Notes: generated by a model not told the origin, from the letters alone. DNA of 39,153 nucleotides from Flavipsychrobacter sp. (GCA_017849575.1 JAFIGV010000021.1:1-39153); one strand, 5' to 3'; counted from the first letter of the stretch, positions 7,355-14,815 are shown. A program made the numbers and translations.

Positions 7355-7960
7355 ATGCAACATAACGCATCAAACTTTTCGGCAGAGGAAAGCCTCAAAC
7401 TGATCAACGAAATGATTGCGCAGGCAAAACAAGATTATCACAACAAGAGCTTTTATTTTCTGCTATGGGGTTGGCTGTTATTTTTTACTGGCATCGGTCA
7501 TTACCTATTATTGCAGTCGGAATTTATGCCTTATGCCAACTGGCTTTGGCTGATACAGGCGGCGATAGGCGGCACGGTAAGTTTTTTTCATGGGTCGAAA
7601 GAAGACAGGAAAAGTGGTGCCGGAAACAGCCATGTGAACAGGACTATTATGAACATCTGGCTAGGGTTTGGTCTCACTTTATTTTTCATCATTTTTAGCG
7701 CCGGGCAAATGCGCATAAACTCAATTCCGTTTATCTTACTTGTCACCGGGATGCCCACATTTCTTTCTGGTCGCATCCTTCGGTTTCCGGCTTTGGTGTG
7801 GGGAGGCATTAGTTTTTGGCTATTCGGTATTGCTGCATTGTATGTGCCCGAACAGTTTACCACACTGCTTTTCAGTGCGGCAATTTTTTGCGGTTATCTT
7901 GTGCCCGGTTTTGCGTTAAGGTCTGACGAAAAAAGAAAAAGCAGTGTTCAAAGAGCTTGA
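7355..7960 (+). CDS. Uncharacterised membrane protein paired with a winged-helix regulator
   Basis: The 201-aa protein has a soluble N-terminal stretch (~1-28) and then about six hydrophobic segments (near 29-48, 58-76, 100-117, 124-138, 146-163, 167-186). It has a charged loop after the second segment (GSKEDRKSGAGNSH) and a basic tail. I recognise no enzyme or transporter motif. Its last 17 bp overlap the downstream regulator gene, so the two are made together. Such membrane protein/wHTH pairs often form a sensing or self-regulating unit, but that is inference. A good promoter precedes it. Confidence 0.8.
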   Translation: MQHNASNFSAEESLKLINEMIAQAKQDYHNKSFYFLLWGWLLFFTGIGHYLLLQSEFMPYANWLWLIQAAIGGTVSFFHGSKEDRKSGAGNSHVNRTIMNIWLGFGLTLFFIIFSAGQMRINSIPFILLVTGMPTFLSGRILRFPALVWGGISFWLFGIAALYVPEQFTTLLFSAAIFCGYLVPGFALRSDEKRKSSVQRA

Positions 7961-8225
7961 TCCGATACTACACAATCAGCTAAGGCTGGCGATTATTTCG
8001 CTGCTCATTTCTGTGGAGAAAGCTGAGTTTCAATACCTGCGGGAGAAAACAAAAGCGACAGCAGGAAATCTTAGCGTACAAGTGCAGAAGCTAAAAGATG
8101 CCGGATACATTCAGGTGGAGAAATCGTTTAGAAATAATTACCCGCTCACAACGTGCAGCATTACGAAAAAGGGCATTGAGTCCTTTGAGCAATATGTGGA
8201 TGCACTAAAGACCTATATCAAATAG
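7944..8225 (+). CDS. Winged-helix DNA-binding regulator (HTH_34/ArsR-like)
   Basis: The 93-aa protein is essentially one winged helix-turn-helix: LHNQLRLAIISLLISVEKAEFQYLREKTKATAGNLSVQVQKLKDAGYIQVEK, a basic wing, then ITKKGIESFEQYVDAL. This matches the small winged-helix family seen beside membrane proteins in Bacteroidota. The start is a GTG at 7944 inside the upstream gene; starting there keeps LDPILHNQLRLAI, the usual N-terminus of the domain. It probably regulates its own operon. No ligand domain is present. Confidence 0.88.
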   Translation: MFKELDPILHNQLRLAIISLLISVEKAEFQYLREKTKATAGNLSVQVQKLKDAGYIQVEKSFRNNYPLTTCSITKKGIESFEQYVDALKTYIK

Positions 8226-8368
8226 CGGCTGCTTGTGAATGTGTCTTGTGAATTTTTTAATGCTAAAAATTGTTTAATTAAAATAGGTCGGGGCAACATG
8301 CTTCATCAGGCGATTTTAAGGACAAAGCAGGAAAGAATTGCTCGGGATTAAACCTCGTCCGACAACTC

Positions 8369-8866
8369 CTATTCGGCGCCCTGCTTTTTAGCACCTGCCT
8401 TTTTGAGTAACTGCATCAGCACTCCGGAGTTTTCCTCCATTTTTTTGATCGCCTCTTCGTAGGGTTCAGCCTCGCCGGTTTGCTCATCTATACAATAGCA
8501 ACCGTCAGACAACTGCTCAAGCTGCCTGCACCGAAGTACAAACCCTTGTCCTGCATAATTGAATTGAAACACAAGTGAACTTCCCTCAAGGTGCATATTG
8601 TTCTTTTCTACAACTGCAGGTTTTAGTTCCGCCTTCCCGCAGCGCCAGGTACTGATGTCTGCCACCATCAGTCCCACCCGCAACGTTCCTTTGCCCAGAA
8701 ATCGGCTCAGATAATACGATTCACTGCACAGCTTCAAAATTATATCGCCGGTTGGTTGTTCACTTAGCTCAAGCACCTTATGAGCGCTATGCCGAAGGGA
8801 AGATCGAAGTTGCTTCCACCTGCGGCGATGCCAGAAGCGCTGCCAGAATGTGAAGGTGTAGATCAT
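8369..8866 (-). CDS. Hypothetical protein, second gene of an uncharacterised pair
   Basis: I do not recognise this 165-aa protein. The N-terminus is strongly basic and aromatic (FTFWQRFWHRRRWKQLRSSLRHS) with no signal peptide. The middle alternates strand-like segments (GDIILKLCSESYYLSRF, SLVFQFNYAGQGFVLRCRQLEQL). The C-terminus is a charged helix ending KKAGAKKQGAE. It starts 20 nt after the preceding gene stops, so the two probably form an operon and may act together. Weak family conservation cannot be judged here. Confidence 0.65.
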   Translation of the reverse strand: MIYTFTFWQRFWHRRRWKQLRSSLRHSAHKVLELSEQPTGDIILKLCSESYYLSRFLGKGTLRVGLMVADISTWRCGKAELKPAVVEKNNMHLEGSSLVFQFNYAGQGFVLRCRQLEQLSDGCYCIDEQTGEAEPYEEAIKKMEENSGVLMQLLKKAGAKKQGAE

Positions 8867-8886
8867 CAGCTCAGTAGATTAAAAGA

Positions 8887-9747
8887 TTACTGCCAGTAAT
8901 GTTCGTCGAAGACTTTTTTAAAGCGCTTTACCACATCAAATTCCGGTAACGCGAGAGTAACGGAGCCGAGTTTCAAATACGTATCAGATGTCCAGCCAAA
9001 CAATGCAAGCGATTTGCCCAATGCTTCAAATTCCCTGAGCCACGGTGCCCAAGCATCAGCGGAAGCTCCATCCGGCAAGGTCTCCAGTGCTCGCTTAGCT
9101 TGTGCCGCGCCTGCAGCATACCCTGTTAACTCCAGCAAACGGGAGAAATACAAATAAAACTTACGCTGTTCCTCATCAAAAATAGGCGGCAGCTCGAACG
9201 ATTCGTACAAGGGTTTGTATTGATTAAGCCAGTTGTGGCAAATGGCGTAGTCGGCAATGGCATCGGGTGCGGAAATGAAAAAATCCTGTGTTGCCTGGGC
9301 GCAACGATTGGAAATTAATAACATTTCGAGTGGCGGCTCAAACCCTGTTGTATCTTCGGACCAAAACTCCCAAGGTATTTCTGTAAACCCCTCGAGCGTA
9401 TGTTCTTTTGTGCAAAAGCAGCCGCAATGTGAAACCTCTGTAAAACCATCCCGTGTGTCTTCGAAAATGAAGCCCACATATTTCTTACTTTTTGAGCCTA
9501 TAAGCATGTAGCCGCTTTTTCCCTTGTTTTCGCACGAAGAGCTTTCGCAAAAACCAGGCAATAATTCGAGCGTTGTGTCTCCCCCCTCCTTTAAGTCCTC
9601 AAAAACCTCACTGAGCCTGTTGACGAGCGTATCCTTTTTGCCACCGCTGCCCGCAGTCTGTTCTTGCCCAAGCACCTCAAGCATTGAAACATTCATCTCG
9701 CGGATGGCTTGCAATAAATAAGATTTTCGGGAGGTAAGAAATTGCAT
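8887..9747 (-). CDS. Hypothetical protein with a cysteine cluster, first gene of the pair
   Basis: This is a 286-aa soluble protein of unknown function. Five cysteines gather in two places: Cys67 and Cys72 (FCESSSCENKG), and Cys108, Cys110 and Cys112 (HCGCFC). This suggests a metal site or a structural disulfide cluster. The rest is acidic with Trp/Phe-rich segments (EIPWEFWSED, ALFGWTSD) and looks alpha-helical after residue 150. There is no signal peptide or membrane helix. The ATG at 9747 is the first in frame; a later Met at residue 18 is an alternative. No known domain was recognised. Confidence 0.65.
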   Translation of the reverse strand: MQFLTSRKSYLLQAIREMNVSMLEVLGQEQTAGSGGKKDTLVNRLSEVFEDLKEGGDTTLELLPGFCESSSCENKGKSGYMLIGSKSKKYVGFIFEDTRDGFTEVSHCGCFCTKEHTLEGFTEIPWEFWSEDTTGFEPPLEMLLISNRCAQATQDFFISAPDAIADYAICHNWLNQYKPLYESFELPPIFDEEQRKFYLYFSRLLELTGYAAGAAQAKRALETLPDGASADAWAPWLREFEALGKSLALFGWTSDTYLKLGSVTLALPEFDVVKRFKKVFDEHYWQ

Positions 9748-9998
9748 GAGTATTTGTTGTATGTTGGAATGAAGGAATAGTTGAAATTTTCAAGGCGGTC
9801 GGTGTTCATGGTTCCGATTTTGGTAATTCCAAAGTTCGTATCGATATTTCGCGTTATGACAAGTGGGGCGGCTTCGGGCAACGTGGCAGAGACCACTACA
9901 GAATTTTTTTTAGTGGCTTGGTTTATTGTTGTGAAAGCAACAGAATCCAGTTTTCGCAATTTCAATAAAACATAGTTGTGAATTACCAGAGGAAGCAA
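9748..9998 (-). pseudogene. Possible gene remnant or unrecognised small gene
   Basis: A minus-strand frame is open from a TTG at 9998 to a stop at 9693, running 55 bp into the next gene. The part inside the spacer reads like real protein: LRKLDSVAFTTINQATKKNS, VVVSATLPEAAPLVITRNID, TNFGITKIGTMNTDRLENF. The FGI..G..NTDR segment recalls C-terminal pieces of larger Bacteroidota proteins. There is no ATG near the start and no signal sequence. It may be the 3' remnant of a larger deleted gene, or noise. The opposite-strand frame (9781-9975) is less protein-like. Confidence 0.3.
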
Positions 9999-10010
9999 AA
10001 TTGAATCTAA

Positions 10011-11003
10011 CTAATCCCCTGTATAGTTTAAAACTGATATCAAATCCACAAACATCTCAAAATAATTGACCTGAATATCTATCTCGCTAACTGCTTTTGC
10101 AATGTTATAGCAAACAAAACCCATGAAAGCGATATTCTTCTTTTCCTCTGCGAGGTTATTCCAAAGATTTCGAAAATAATCAGAACAAACCATAACTTTT
10201 AGCTCATAGCGACGTTCAAGATTGCTTTCTTGAGTGTTGATTTCTGTGATAACGCTATCTAACTCTTGCGTAAACGCTTCAACCTGTATTCTACTGGAAT
10301 TCTCATTTGATAAATCTTCTGAAATGATTCTTACGTCTTGGAAAAACTTATCGCAATTTTGCTTAGTAAACGAAGAAATCTGCGACAGTTTTGGGTCGAA
10401 GTGCCTCATTTTTTCAATTTCGAGACTGTCATTTAAAGCGGCTTCAAACTTTTCTGTTTCAAAATAAACGCCACAACGTGCTATTAATGGGTTGAGATAC
10501 GAAGGGCATATTCTACAAGCAAAAGTGTAAAGATCAATTGCTGAACGGTAATTCTTTAGCTTGAAGTGACAAAAAGCCTGATTGTTCAAAACTCTTGCTT
10601 TTGTCGCATCGTAGTCATAACCGAAATCATTTGACAAGTCAATATTTCTTAATTTATCGAGATGGCAAATAGCCTTGCTGAAAAATTTAATCGCTGTCTG
10701 GAAGTTTTTCTTATAGAGGTAACATTCTCCGGTTGTCTGATTGTTTTCAAAAGTGTCAGAAAGATCTCTGGAGTGCTTAAGGTCAAGCAAAGCTTTATCA
10801 TATTCCTCAAGTATTCGAAAACACAATCCTCGCTTGAAGTAGGGATACCAGTTTTCAGGATAAAGTTCAATCGCTTGCGAGAAATAAAAAATAGCTTGCG
10901 TTAGATTGCCGTTGTCAAATTCTTCGTCACCCTTTATCAAATAAAAAAACGCCTCCTTATTCCATGTCCTACCAAGCCGTTTAGCCAATGTTTCGAAATT
11001 CAT
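10011..11003 (-). CDS. Tetratricopeptide repeat protein
   Basis: The 330-aa protein has at least four TPR-like helix pairs in its first ~220 residues (YLIKGDEEFDNGNLTQAIFY, FKRGLCFRILEEYDKALLDL, NNQAFCHFKLKNYRSAIDLY, and a segment near ARCGVYFETEKFEAALNDS). A helical C-terminus of about 110 residues follows (from FTKQNCDKFFQDVRIISED) and matches nothing I know. There is no signal peptide, so it is probably a cytoplasmic scaffold. The gene is clearly AT-richer than the ribosomal genes nearby, which fits recent acquisition together with the two small genes upstream. Confidence 0.85.
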   Translation of the reverse strand: MNFETLAKRLGRTWNKEAFFYLIKGDEEFDNGNLTQAIFYFSQAIELYPENWYPYFKRGLCFRILEEYDKALLDLKHSRDLSDTFENNQTTGECYLYKKNFQTAIKFFSKAICHLDKLRNIDLSNDFGYDYDATKARVLNNQAFCHFKLKNYRSAIDLYTFACRICPSYLNPLIARCGVYFETEKFEAALNDSLEIEKMRHFDPKLSQISSFTKQNCDKFFQDVRIISEDLSNENSSRIQVEAFTQELDSVITEINTQESNLERRYELKVMVCSDYFRNLWNNLAEEKKNIAFMGFVCYNIAKAVSEIDIQVNYFEMFVDLISVLNYTGD

Positions 11004-11119
11004 TCGATTCCTATTAATAATTACTTTCCTTTGAAATATATTCCATCATGTTCGCCATGTTAGCGGAGCGCATCTCGAACTAAAATTGAACCATTTGTGA
11101 ATTCATTTAAATATTTAAC

Positions 11120-11332
11120 TTAGAAATCCTGGTCAATTTCAAAGCCATGCCTTTTCAAGGCTATTTTCGCACATTCTAAATCCTCAGCAACAATTACAAC
11201 TGTCTCACCATCGAAATAAACCCCTTCGTCATTCAAAGTGCGGTAGTCAAAGTCTTCCGAAGTCCGAGCACTATTAACCTTTTTTAGAAAAACGCATTTT
11301 TTCCCAATGAGCTGAAATAAATAATCTGCCAT
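11120..11332 (-). CDS. Small hypothetical protein (70 aa)
   Basis: The protein is short, soluble and acidic. Its layout (CVFLKKVNSARTSEDFDYRT, GVYFDGETVVIVAEDLECAK, IALKRHGFEIDQDF) alternates strands with a helix. The last part (DLECAKIALKRHGF) resembles small DUF2007-type putative signal-transducing proteins, but the match is too weak to assign. It lies between the TPR gene and a membrane-anchored hypothetical gene on the same strand. Confidence 0.55.
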   Translation of the reverse strand: MADYLFQLIGKKCVFLKKVNSARTSEDFDYRTLNDEGVYFDGETVVIVAEDLECAKIALKRHGFEIDQDF

Positions 11333-11363
11333 CTGCTTATTGACTAAAAAATTCTAAATACAT

Positions 11364-11828
11364 TTATTCGAAACTGTAGAACCTTTGCTTTTCGGCAACG
11401 TTGTCGAGTTGCAAAATTTTACGTTGAATAACTTCTTCCTTAATTGAAATTGATGATGGAAATTTTATTTCATTACTTATTATTTCATCAATTTTTGCTA
11501 TATCTGATTCACGCCAATTCTTCAAATACTCGCCGCCCTCTTCTATATCCCATGTCTCGAGACAAACTTTTCTGTTTCTGTAAGCAAACGAGTACATCTT
11601 ATGACGAAAGTGGAACATTTCGTTTTCGAAACGAGTCATAGCCGCCTTTTCACGTTCTTTATGCCGTTGCCTTTCCTCCGCATATTTTGCCTGTTTACTC
11701 ATTAGGATACATAGTCCAATAAGCGCCAAAGAAACGATGAGAACGGTAGGGTTACCACTTGCGAAAGTCCCACCAATAATCATCAGGACAACCATCACAC
11801 TTATATACCAGTCAAGAAATGTTTTCAT
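11364..11828 (-). CDS. Hypothetical membrane-anchored helical protein
   Basis: The 154-aa protein has two N-terminal hydrophobic helices (about 7-24 and 28-44) in a hairpin. A highly charged coiled-coil-like stretch follows (KYAEERQRHKEREKAAMTRFENEMFHF), then a mixed C-terminus rich in Ile/Glu/Lys. No family is recognised. It is AT-rich and sits in the accessory block upstream of the 70-aa gene, possibly in the same transcript. Confidence 0.6.
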   Translation of the reverse strand: MKTFLDWYISVMVVLMIIGGTFASGNPTVLIVSLALIGLCILMSKQAKYAEERQRHKEREKAAMTRFENEMFHFRHKMYSFAYRNRKVCLETWDIEEGGEYLKNWRESDIAKIDEIISNEIKFPSSISIKEEVIQRKILQLDNVAEKQRFYSFE

Positions 11829-11931
11829 TACAATTTAATCTATTGAACTTGATATTAATTCTTGAGGTTCATGAGATGTTTTAAAGAAACGCATCCCGAA
11901 CACAATATGACACAAATTTACAATCTGATAT

Positions 11932-12561
11932 CTACTCCTCCAACTCCTTCGGGATATTTCCAAAAAGTTCCTCCAGGTTTAGTGCAAATCCATCAAGCAC
12001 TGTGCTTTTCATCAAGTCATCCTCACCCATCAGCTTAGAAGGCATGTACTTTCCATCTACAAGCGTGTACACCAAAAAACTATGATCTTGCGGTGAGACG
12101 ATCCAATATTCGTTTACACCGGATTCTTCATAGACCTCGTACTTATTTTTGAGCTCTTTGCGATTGTTGGAAGGAGAAAGTACTTCAATAACAACGTCGG
12201 GTGCTCCGATGCAACCGCGTTTGTCAAGTTTTGCCGGATCGCAGACCACACAGATGTCGGGTTGTACCACGGTAATCACATCTTCGTCGCGTTTGGACTT
12301 TCGCGGCAGACGAACATCGAAAGGCGCAACAAATGCCTGACATGCCTTATTTCTTAAAAAACTCCACAAATGACCATGGAGATCGGAAACAAGCCGTTGA
12401 TGAATGTGATTGGGCGCAGGACTCATCCTGAATACCTTTCCTTTGATAAGTTCCAACCGTTCTTCGATCGTCCATTTCAGGTAATCGGCATAGCTGTATT
12501 CACCGCCATAAGCAAAATCAGGTTCATTTGTTTGACTGACAGAAGTTTTATCGGCATTCAT
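11932..12561 (-). CDS. Uma2 family (DUF820) endonuclease-fold protein
   Basis: The 209-aa protein matches the Uma2/DUF820 family, which has a PD-(D/E)xK nuclease fold. Features are YSYADYLKWTIEERLELIKGKVFRMSPAPNHIHQ at the N-terminus, QPDICVVCD, then PDVVIEVLSPSNNRKELKNK with the candidate catalytic Asp/Glu/Lys, and YEESGVNEYWIVSPQ. These proteins are abundant in cyanobacteria and environmental Bacteroidota. Their substrate is largely unknown, and links to mobile DNA have been proposed. Here it is alone, convergent with nothing, just downstream of the rpsD terminator on the same strand. Confidence 0.93.
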   Translation of the reverse strand: MNADKTSVSQTNEPDFAYGGEYSYADYLKWTIEERLELIKGKVFRMSPAPNHIHQRLVSDLHGHLWSFLRNKACQAFVAPFDVRLPRKSKRDEDVITVVQPDICVVCDPAKLDKRGCIGAPDVVIEVLSPSNNRKELKNKYEVYEESGVNEYWIVSPQDHSFLVYTLVDGKYMPSKLMGEDDLMKSTVLDGFALNLEELFGNIPKELEE

Positions 12562-12587
12562 ATTTCTAAATTACAATAAAAGCAAAA

Positions 12588-12614
12588 AAACGCCTCCCAA
12601 ACCGGAAGGCGTTT
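12588..12614 (-). terminator. Intrinsic terminator after rpsD
   Basis: An 8-bp stem (12588-12595 with 12607-12614, AAACGCCT/AGGCGTTT) encloses an 11-nt loop and is followed on the minus strand by a U-run (complement of 12584-12590). It lies 20 nt past the rpsD stop, ending the infA-rpsD transcript before the accessory block. Confidence 0.85.
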
Positions 12615-12633
12615 CGAATAAAACTATGTTTGA

Positions 12634-13239
12634 TTACTTAGAGTACAACTCTACAATCAGTTGCTCCTTGATATTTTCAGGAACACTTTCGCGCTCAGGA
12701 TGAGCAATGTAAGTTCCTTTCATATCCTTTTCGCTCCAATCTACCCAGTTGATCTTAGGATTTCTACCACGAACCATGCTGGTTACTGCGGTATTGGCTT
12801 TGCTCTTGGGCTTCAGTTCGATCATATCGCCGGGCTTCAACTGATAAGAAGGTATGTTTACGATCTCACCATTCACCATGACGTGCTTATGCGATACGAG
12901 CTGGCGTGCAGCAGGACGTGTAGGAGCAATACCCATACGATAAACTGTATTGTCCAAACGTGCTTCAAGCAGTTTGATCAGGTTCTCACCGGTTGCACCT
13001 TTCAGACGAGACGCTTCAACATAAGTATTGCGGAATTGCTTTTCCAACACACCATAAGTGTATTTAGCCTTTTGCTTTTCCTTGAGCTGAATGGCGTATT
13101 CCGACTGTGATTTACGCTTCTTGGAGTTTCCGTGCATTCCCGGAGGGTTGCTGTTCTTTCCAAGATTTTTGCCTGAACCCAGGATGGGCTCGCCGAAAAT
13201 TCGGCAGATTCTGTTTTTGGGGCCTGTATAACGTGCCAT
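12634..13239 (-). CDS. rpsD: 30S ribosomal protein S4
   Basis: S4 is a primary 16S rRNA binder that nucleates 30S assembly, and in several bacteria it represses its own operon. The 201-aa protein has the N-terminal family signature MARYTGPKNRICRIFGEPIL. The S4 RNA-binding domain follows (LEARLDNTVYRMGIAPTRPAARQLVSHKHV, then VNGEIVNIPSY). The usual CxxC zinc knuckle is absent (a single Cys at about residue 13), as in zinc-free S4. It is last in the infA-rpmJ-rpsM-rpsK-rpsD cluster, followed by a terminator instead of rpoA. The spacer before it carries strong interleaved inverted repeats. Confidence 0.98.
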   Translation of the reverse strand: MARYTGPKNRICRIFGEPILGSGKNLGKNSNPPGMHGNSKKRKSQSEYAIQLKEKQKAKYTYGVLEKQFRNTYVEASRLKGATGENLIKLLEARLDNTVYRMGIAPTRPAARQLVSHKHVMVNGEIVNIPSYQLKPGDMIELKPKSKANTAVTSMVRGRNPKINWVDWSEKDMKGTYIAHPERESVPENIKEQLIVELYSK

Positions 13240-13248
13240 GAAATAAAA

Positions 13249-13340
13249 TTTGCGATTTTATTTTCTAATAGCTTTTCCGTTTCATCAAAATCGCAAAACC
13301 GGAAGCGAAAAAGCTGTATGATATAGGAATCCGAAACGGA
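13249..13340 (-). promoter_or_regulatory. Candidate S4 autoregulatory leader with pseudoknot topology
   Basis: In RNA order, segment b' (13315-13300) pairs with b (13279-13270): AGCTTTT/AAAAGCT plus CCG/CGG around a 6-nt bulge. Segment a' (13297-13287) pairs with a (13259-13249), 11 perfect base pairs (TTTGCGATTTT/AAAATCGCAAA). The order b'-a'-b-a is interleaved, which is a pseudoknot. The last strand ends 9 nt before the rpsD AUG, so folding would block translation. A third helix, 13333-13340 with 13276-13283 (8 bp), overlaps b and offers an alternative state. S4 represses its own synthesis through structured leaders in E. coli and B. subtilis; regulation here is inferred. Confidence 0.6.
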
Positions 13341-13748
13341 CTAAACGCGGCGCTTTTTGGGAGGACGGCAACCGTTGTGCGGAAGTGGTGTGACATCTTT
13401 GATAGAGGTAACTTCCAGACCTATCTGCGACAGCGCCCGTATAGCACCTTCGCGGCCAGAACCTGGTCCTTTTACAAATACATCCACTTTTTTAAGCCCT
13501 GCATCAATAGCTACTTTTCCGCAATCTTGAGCCGCCATCTGTGCTGCGTAAGGAGTGTTCTTTTTCGAACCACGGAAGCCCATCTTACCGGCAGACGACC
13601 ATGAAATAACCTGACCGCTCTTGTTGGTAAGCGAAATGATGATGTTGTTGAAAGCTGCATTGATGTGGGCGTCTCCATGTGGATCCACCTTCACGATACG
13701 CTTTTTTGCAGCGGATTTGCCGCCTTTACCGGCTTGTGCTTTTGCCAT
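13341..13748 (-). CDS. rpsK: 30S ribosomal protein S11
   Basis: S11 forms part of the 30S platform near the mRNA exit. The 135-aa protein shows the family core [56 protein letters not shown] and the C-terminus [18 protein letters not shown]. Length is normal, with a Lys/Ala-rich start ([20 protein letters not shown]). Its spacers are unusually long and structured for a ribosomal operon: 198 nt upstream to rpsM and 101 nt downstream to rpsD. Confidence 0.98.
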   Translation of the reverse strand: MAKAQAGKGGKSAAKKRIVKVDPHGDAHINAAFNNIIISLTNKSGQVISWSSAGKMGFRGSKKNTPYAAQMAAQDCGKVAIDAGLKKVDVFVKGPGSGREGAIRALSQIGLEVTSIKDVTPLPHNGCRPPKKRRV

Positions 13749-13773
13749 TTTTGTTTTAAATAAGGTAGTCTTT

Positions 13774-13849
13774 AAAAAAACTAGTAAAAAGTCGTAAGTA
13801 TTCAGTCTAAAGAAACACTTTAATACAACCGCTTACTTACTTTTTACTA
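13774..13849 (-). promoter_or_regulatory. Attenuator-like hairpin with U-run upstream of rpsK
   Basis: On the minus strand, 13849-13834 pairs with 13800-13782: TAGTAAAAAG/CTTTTTACTA and TAAGTA/TACTTA, 16 bp with a 3-nt bulge (13792-13794). The 33-nt loop contains a further TAAAG/CTTTA hairpin (13808-13822). After one G comes a run of seven U (13780-13774), 25 nt before the rpsK ATG. The form is that of an intrinsic terminator inside the operon, so it may attenuate or process the transcript. Confidence 0.55.
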
Positions 13850-13913
13850 TCGAAGCGCTCCTCCCTGCAACACCCACGCAGATCCGGCAGCGATTCTTAA
13901 TAAGAGGTAAACC

Positions 13914-13938
13914 TTCCGGAAGTATCCCTACTCCGGAA
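13914..13938 (-). other. Hairpin just after rpsM
   Basis: TTCCGG-A-AGTA (13914-13924) pairs with TACT-CCGGAA (13929-13938), 10 bp with one bulged base and a 4-nt loop, 8 nt past the rpsM stop. There is no U-run, so it is more likely an mRNA-stability or processing structure than a terminator. Confidence 0.45.
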
Positions 13939-13946
13939 ATGCCGGC

Positions 13947-14327
13947 TTACTTCTTAGGTGCTTTCTTCTTCCCTGCAACGGTCTTACGCTTACCTTTCCG
14001 GGTACGGCTGTTAGTACGGGTGCGCTGTCCACGCAAAGGAAGACCTTTACGATGACGCAGACCGCGGTAACAAGCAATATCCATCAGGCGCTTAATATTC
14101 ATTTGCACTTCAGAACGGAGCTGACCTTCAACTTTAAACTCGCCGGTGATGATATTACGGATAGCAGTCAGCTCATCATCATTCCACTCTGCAGCTTTCT
14201 TGTCATAATGAATACCCGCTTTGTCGAGAATGTACTGAGCAGTGCTGCGGCCTATACCGTAGATATAGGTGAGCGCAATTTCACCACGTTTGTTTTTTGG
14301 AAGATCAATACCAGCTATACGAGCCAT
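13947..14327 (-). CDS. rpsM: 30S ribosomal protein S13
   Basis: S13 sits in the 30S head and contacts the P-site tRNA and 50S bridge B1. The start is the ATG at 14327 ([21 protein letters not shown]), giving 126 aa, the usual length. A 25-codon open extension upstream is not S13-like. The helix-hairpin-helix ([19 protein letters not shown]) and the basic tail ([20 protein letters not shown]) are typical. It follows rpmJ by 85 nt and is the third gene of the infA cluster. Confidence 0.98.
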   Translation of the reverse strand: MARIAGIDLPKNKRGEIALTYIYGIGRSTAQYILDKAGIHYDKKAAEWNDDELTAIRNIITGEFKVEGQLRSEVQMNIKRLMDIACYRGLRHRKGLPLRGQRTRTNSRTRKGKRKTVAGKKKAPKK

Positions 14328-14412
14328 ATTGTTGATTATAAATTTTAAATGTTGAATATTGAATGGTACGTGCAAAATACCTGACGAAGCTGCACAAACC
14401 ATACAAGGTTGT

Positions 14413-14529
14413 TTAGCCCTGACGTTGCTTGAACCGGGGATTTTTCTTGTTGATCACGTAAAGCTTTCCTTTGCGGCGCACAATCTTGCAATCTGCACTG
14501 CGCTTTTTTATTGCTGCTCTAACCTTCAT
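14413..14529 (-). CDS. rpmJ: 50S ribosomal protein L36
   Basis: This 38-aa protein reads [20 protein letters not shown], then [18 protein letters not shown]. The family motif VRxSxKKxCxxCxxxxRxGxxxxI is recognisable with one zinc Cys kept (DCKIVRR) and the others replaced. This corresponds to the zinc-independent (C-minus) type common in Bacteroidota. It lies 27 nt after infA and before rpsM, the conserved order. Confidence 0.96.
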   Translation of the reverse strand: MKVRAAIKKRSADCKIVRRKGKLYVINKKNPRFKQRQG

Positions 14530-14556
14530 GATAGTTTACTTGCTATTGTTAGTTAA

Positions 14557-14775
14557 TTATTTGTACCTGTAAATAATACGGCCACGGCTCAAATCATAGG
14601 GGCTCATCTCTACGCCAACCTTATCGCCCGGCAGAATACGGATGTAGTTCATACGCATTTTACCAGAGATAGTTGCCAGTATCTCATGCCCGTTTTCGAG
14701 GCGGACACGAAACATCGCATTGGATAGAGCTTCGACGATTACACCATCTTGCTTGATTAAAGACTGTTTAGCCAT
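14557..14775 (-). CDS. infA: Translation initiation factor IF-1
   Basis: IF-1 binds the 30S A site during initiation. The 72-aa protein is a single S1-like OB fold with the family sequence [38 protein letters not shown] and [15 protein letters not shown]. Length and start are standard. It is first in this ribosomal cluster. The usual upstream neighbours secY and map are absent, replaced by gmhB-gmhA, so the cluster starts here with its own promoter. Confidence 0.98.
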   Translation of the reverse strand: MAKQSLIKQDGVIVEALSNAMFRVRLENGHEILATISGKMRMNYIRILPGDKVGVEMSPYDLSRGRIIYRYK

Positions 14776-14789
14776 ATTAAAAAGGACTG

Positions 14790-14797
14790 CAAAGGTA
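14790..14797 (-). promoter_or_regulatory. Candidate -7 box (TACCTTTG) for infA operon
   Basis: The minus-strand TACCTTTG box ends 14 nt before the infA ATG, so the 5' leader would be about ten nt or less. A TTTTTG at about -20 is too close for a standard -33 element. It lies directly after the gmhB terminator hairpin, as expected of an independent promoter. Confidence 0.55.
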
Positions 14798-14815
14798 TCA
14801 GAAATTATTCAAAAA

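Noticed and set aside
11932-12561. Uma2 protein as part of a transposon or restriction system
   Set aside because: No transposase, methylase or terminal repeats were found beside it; only the family assignment is supported.
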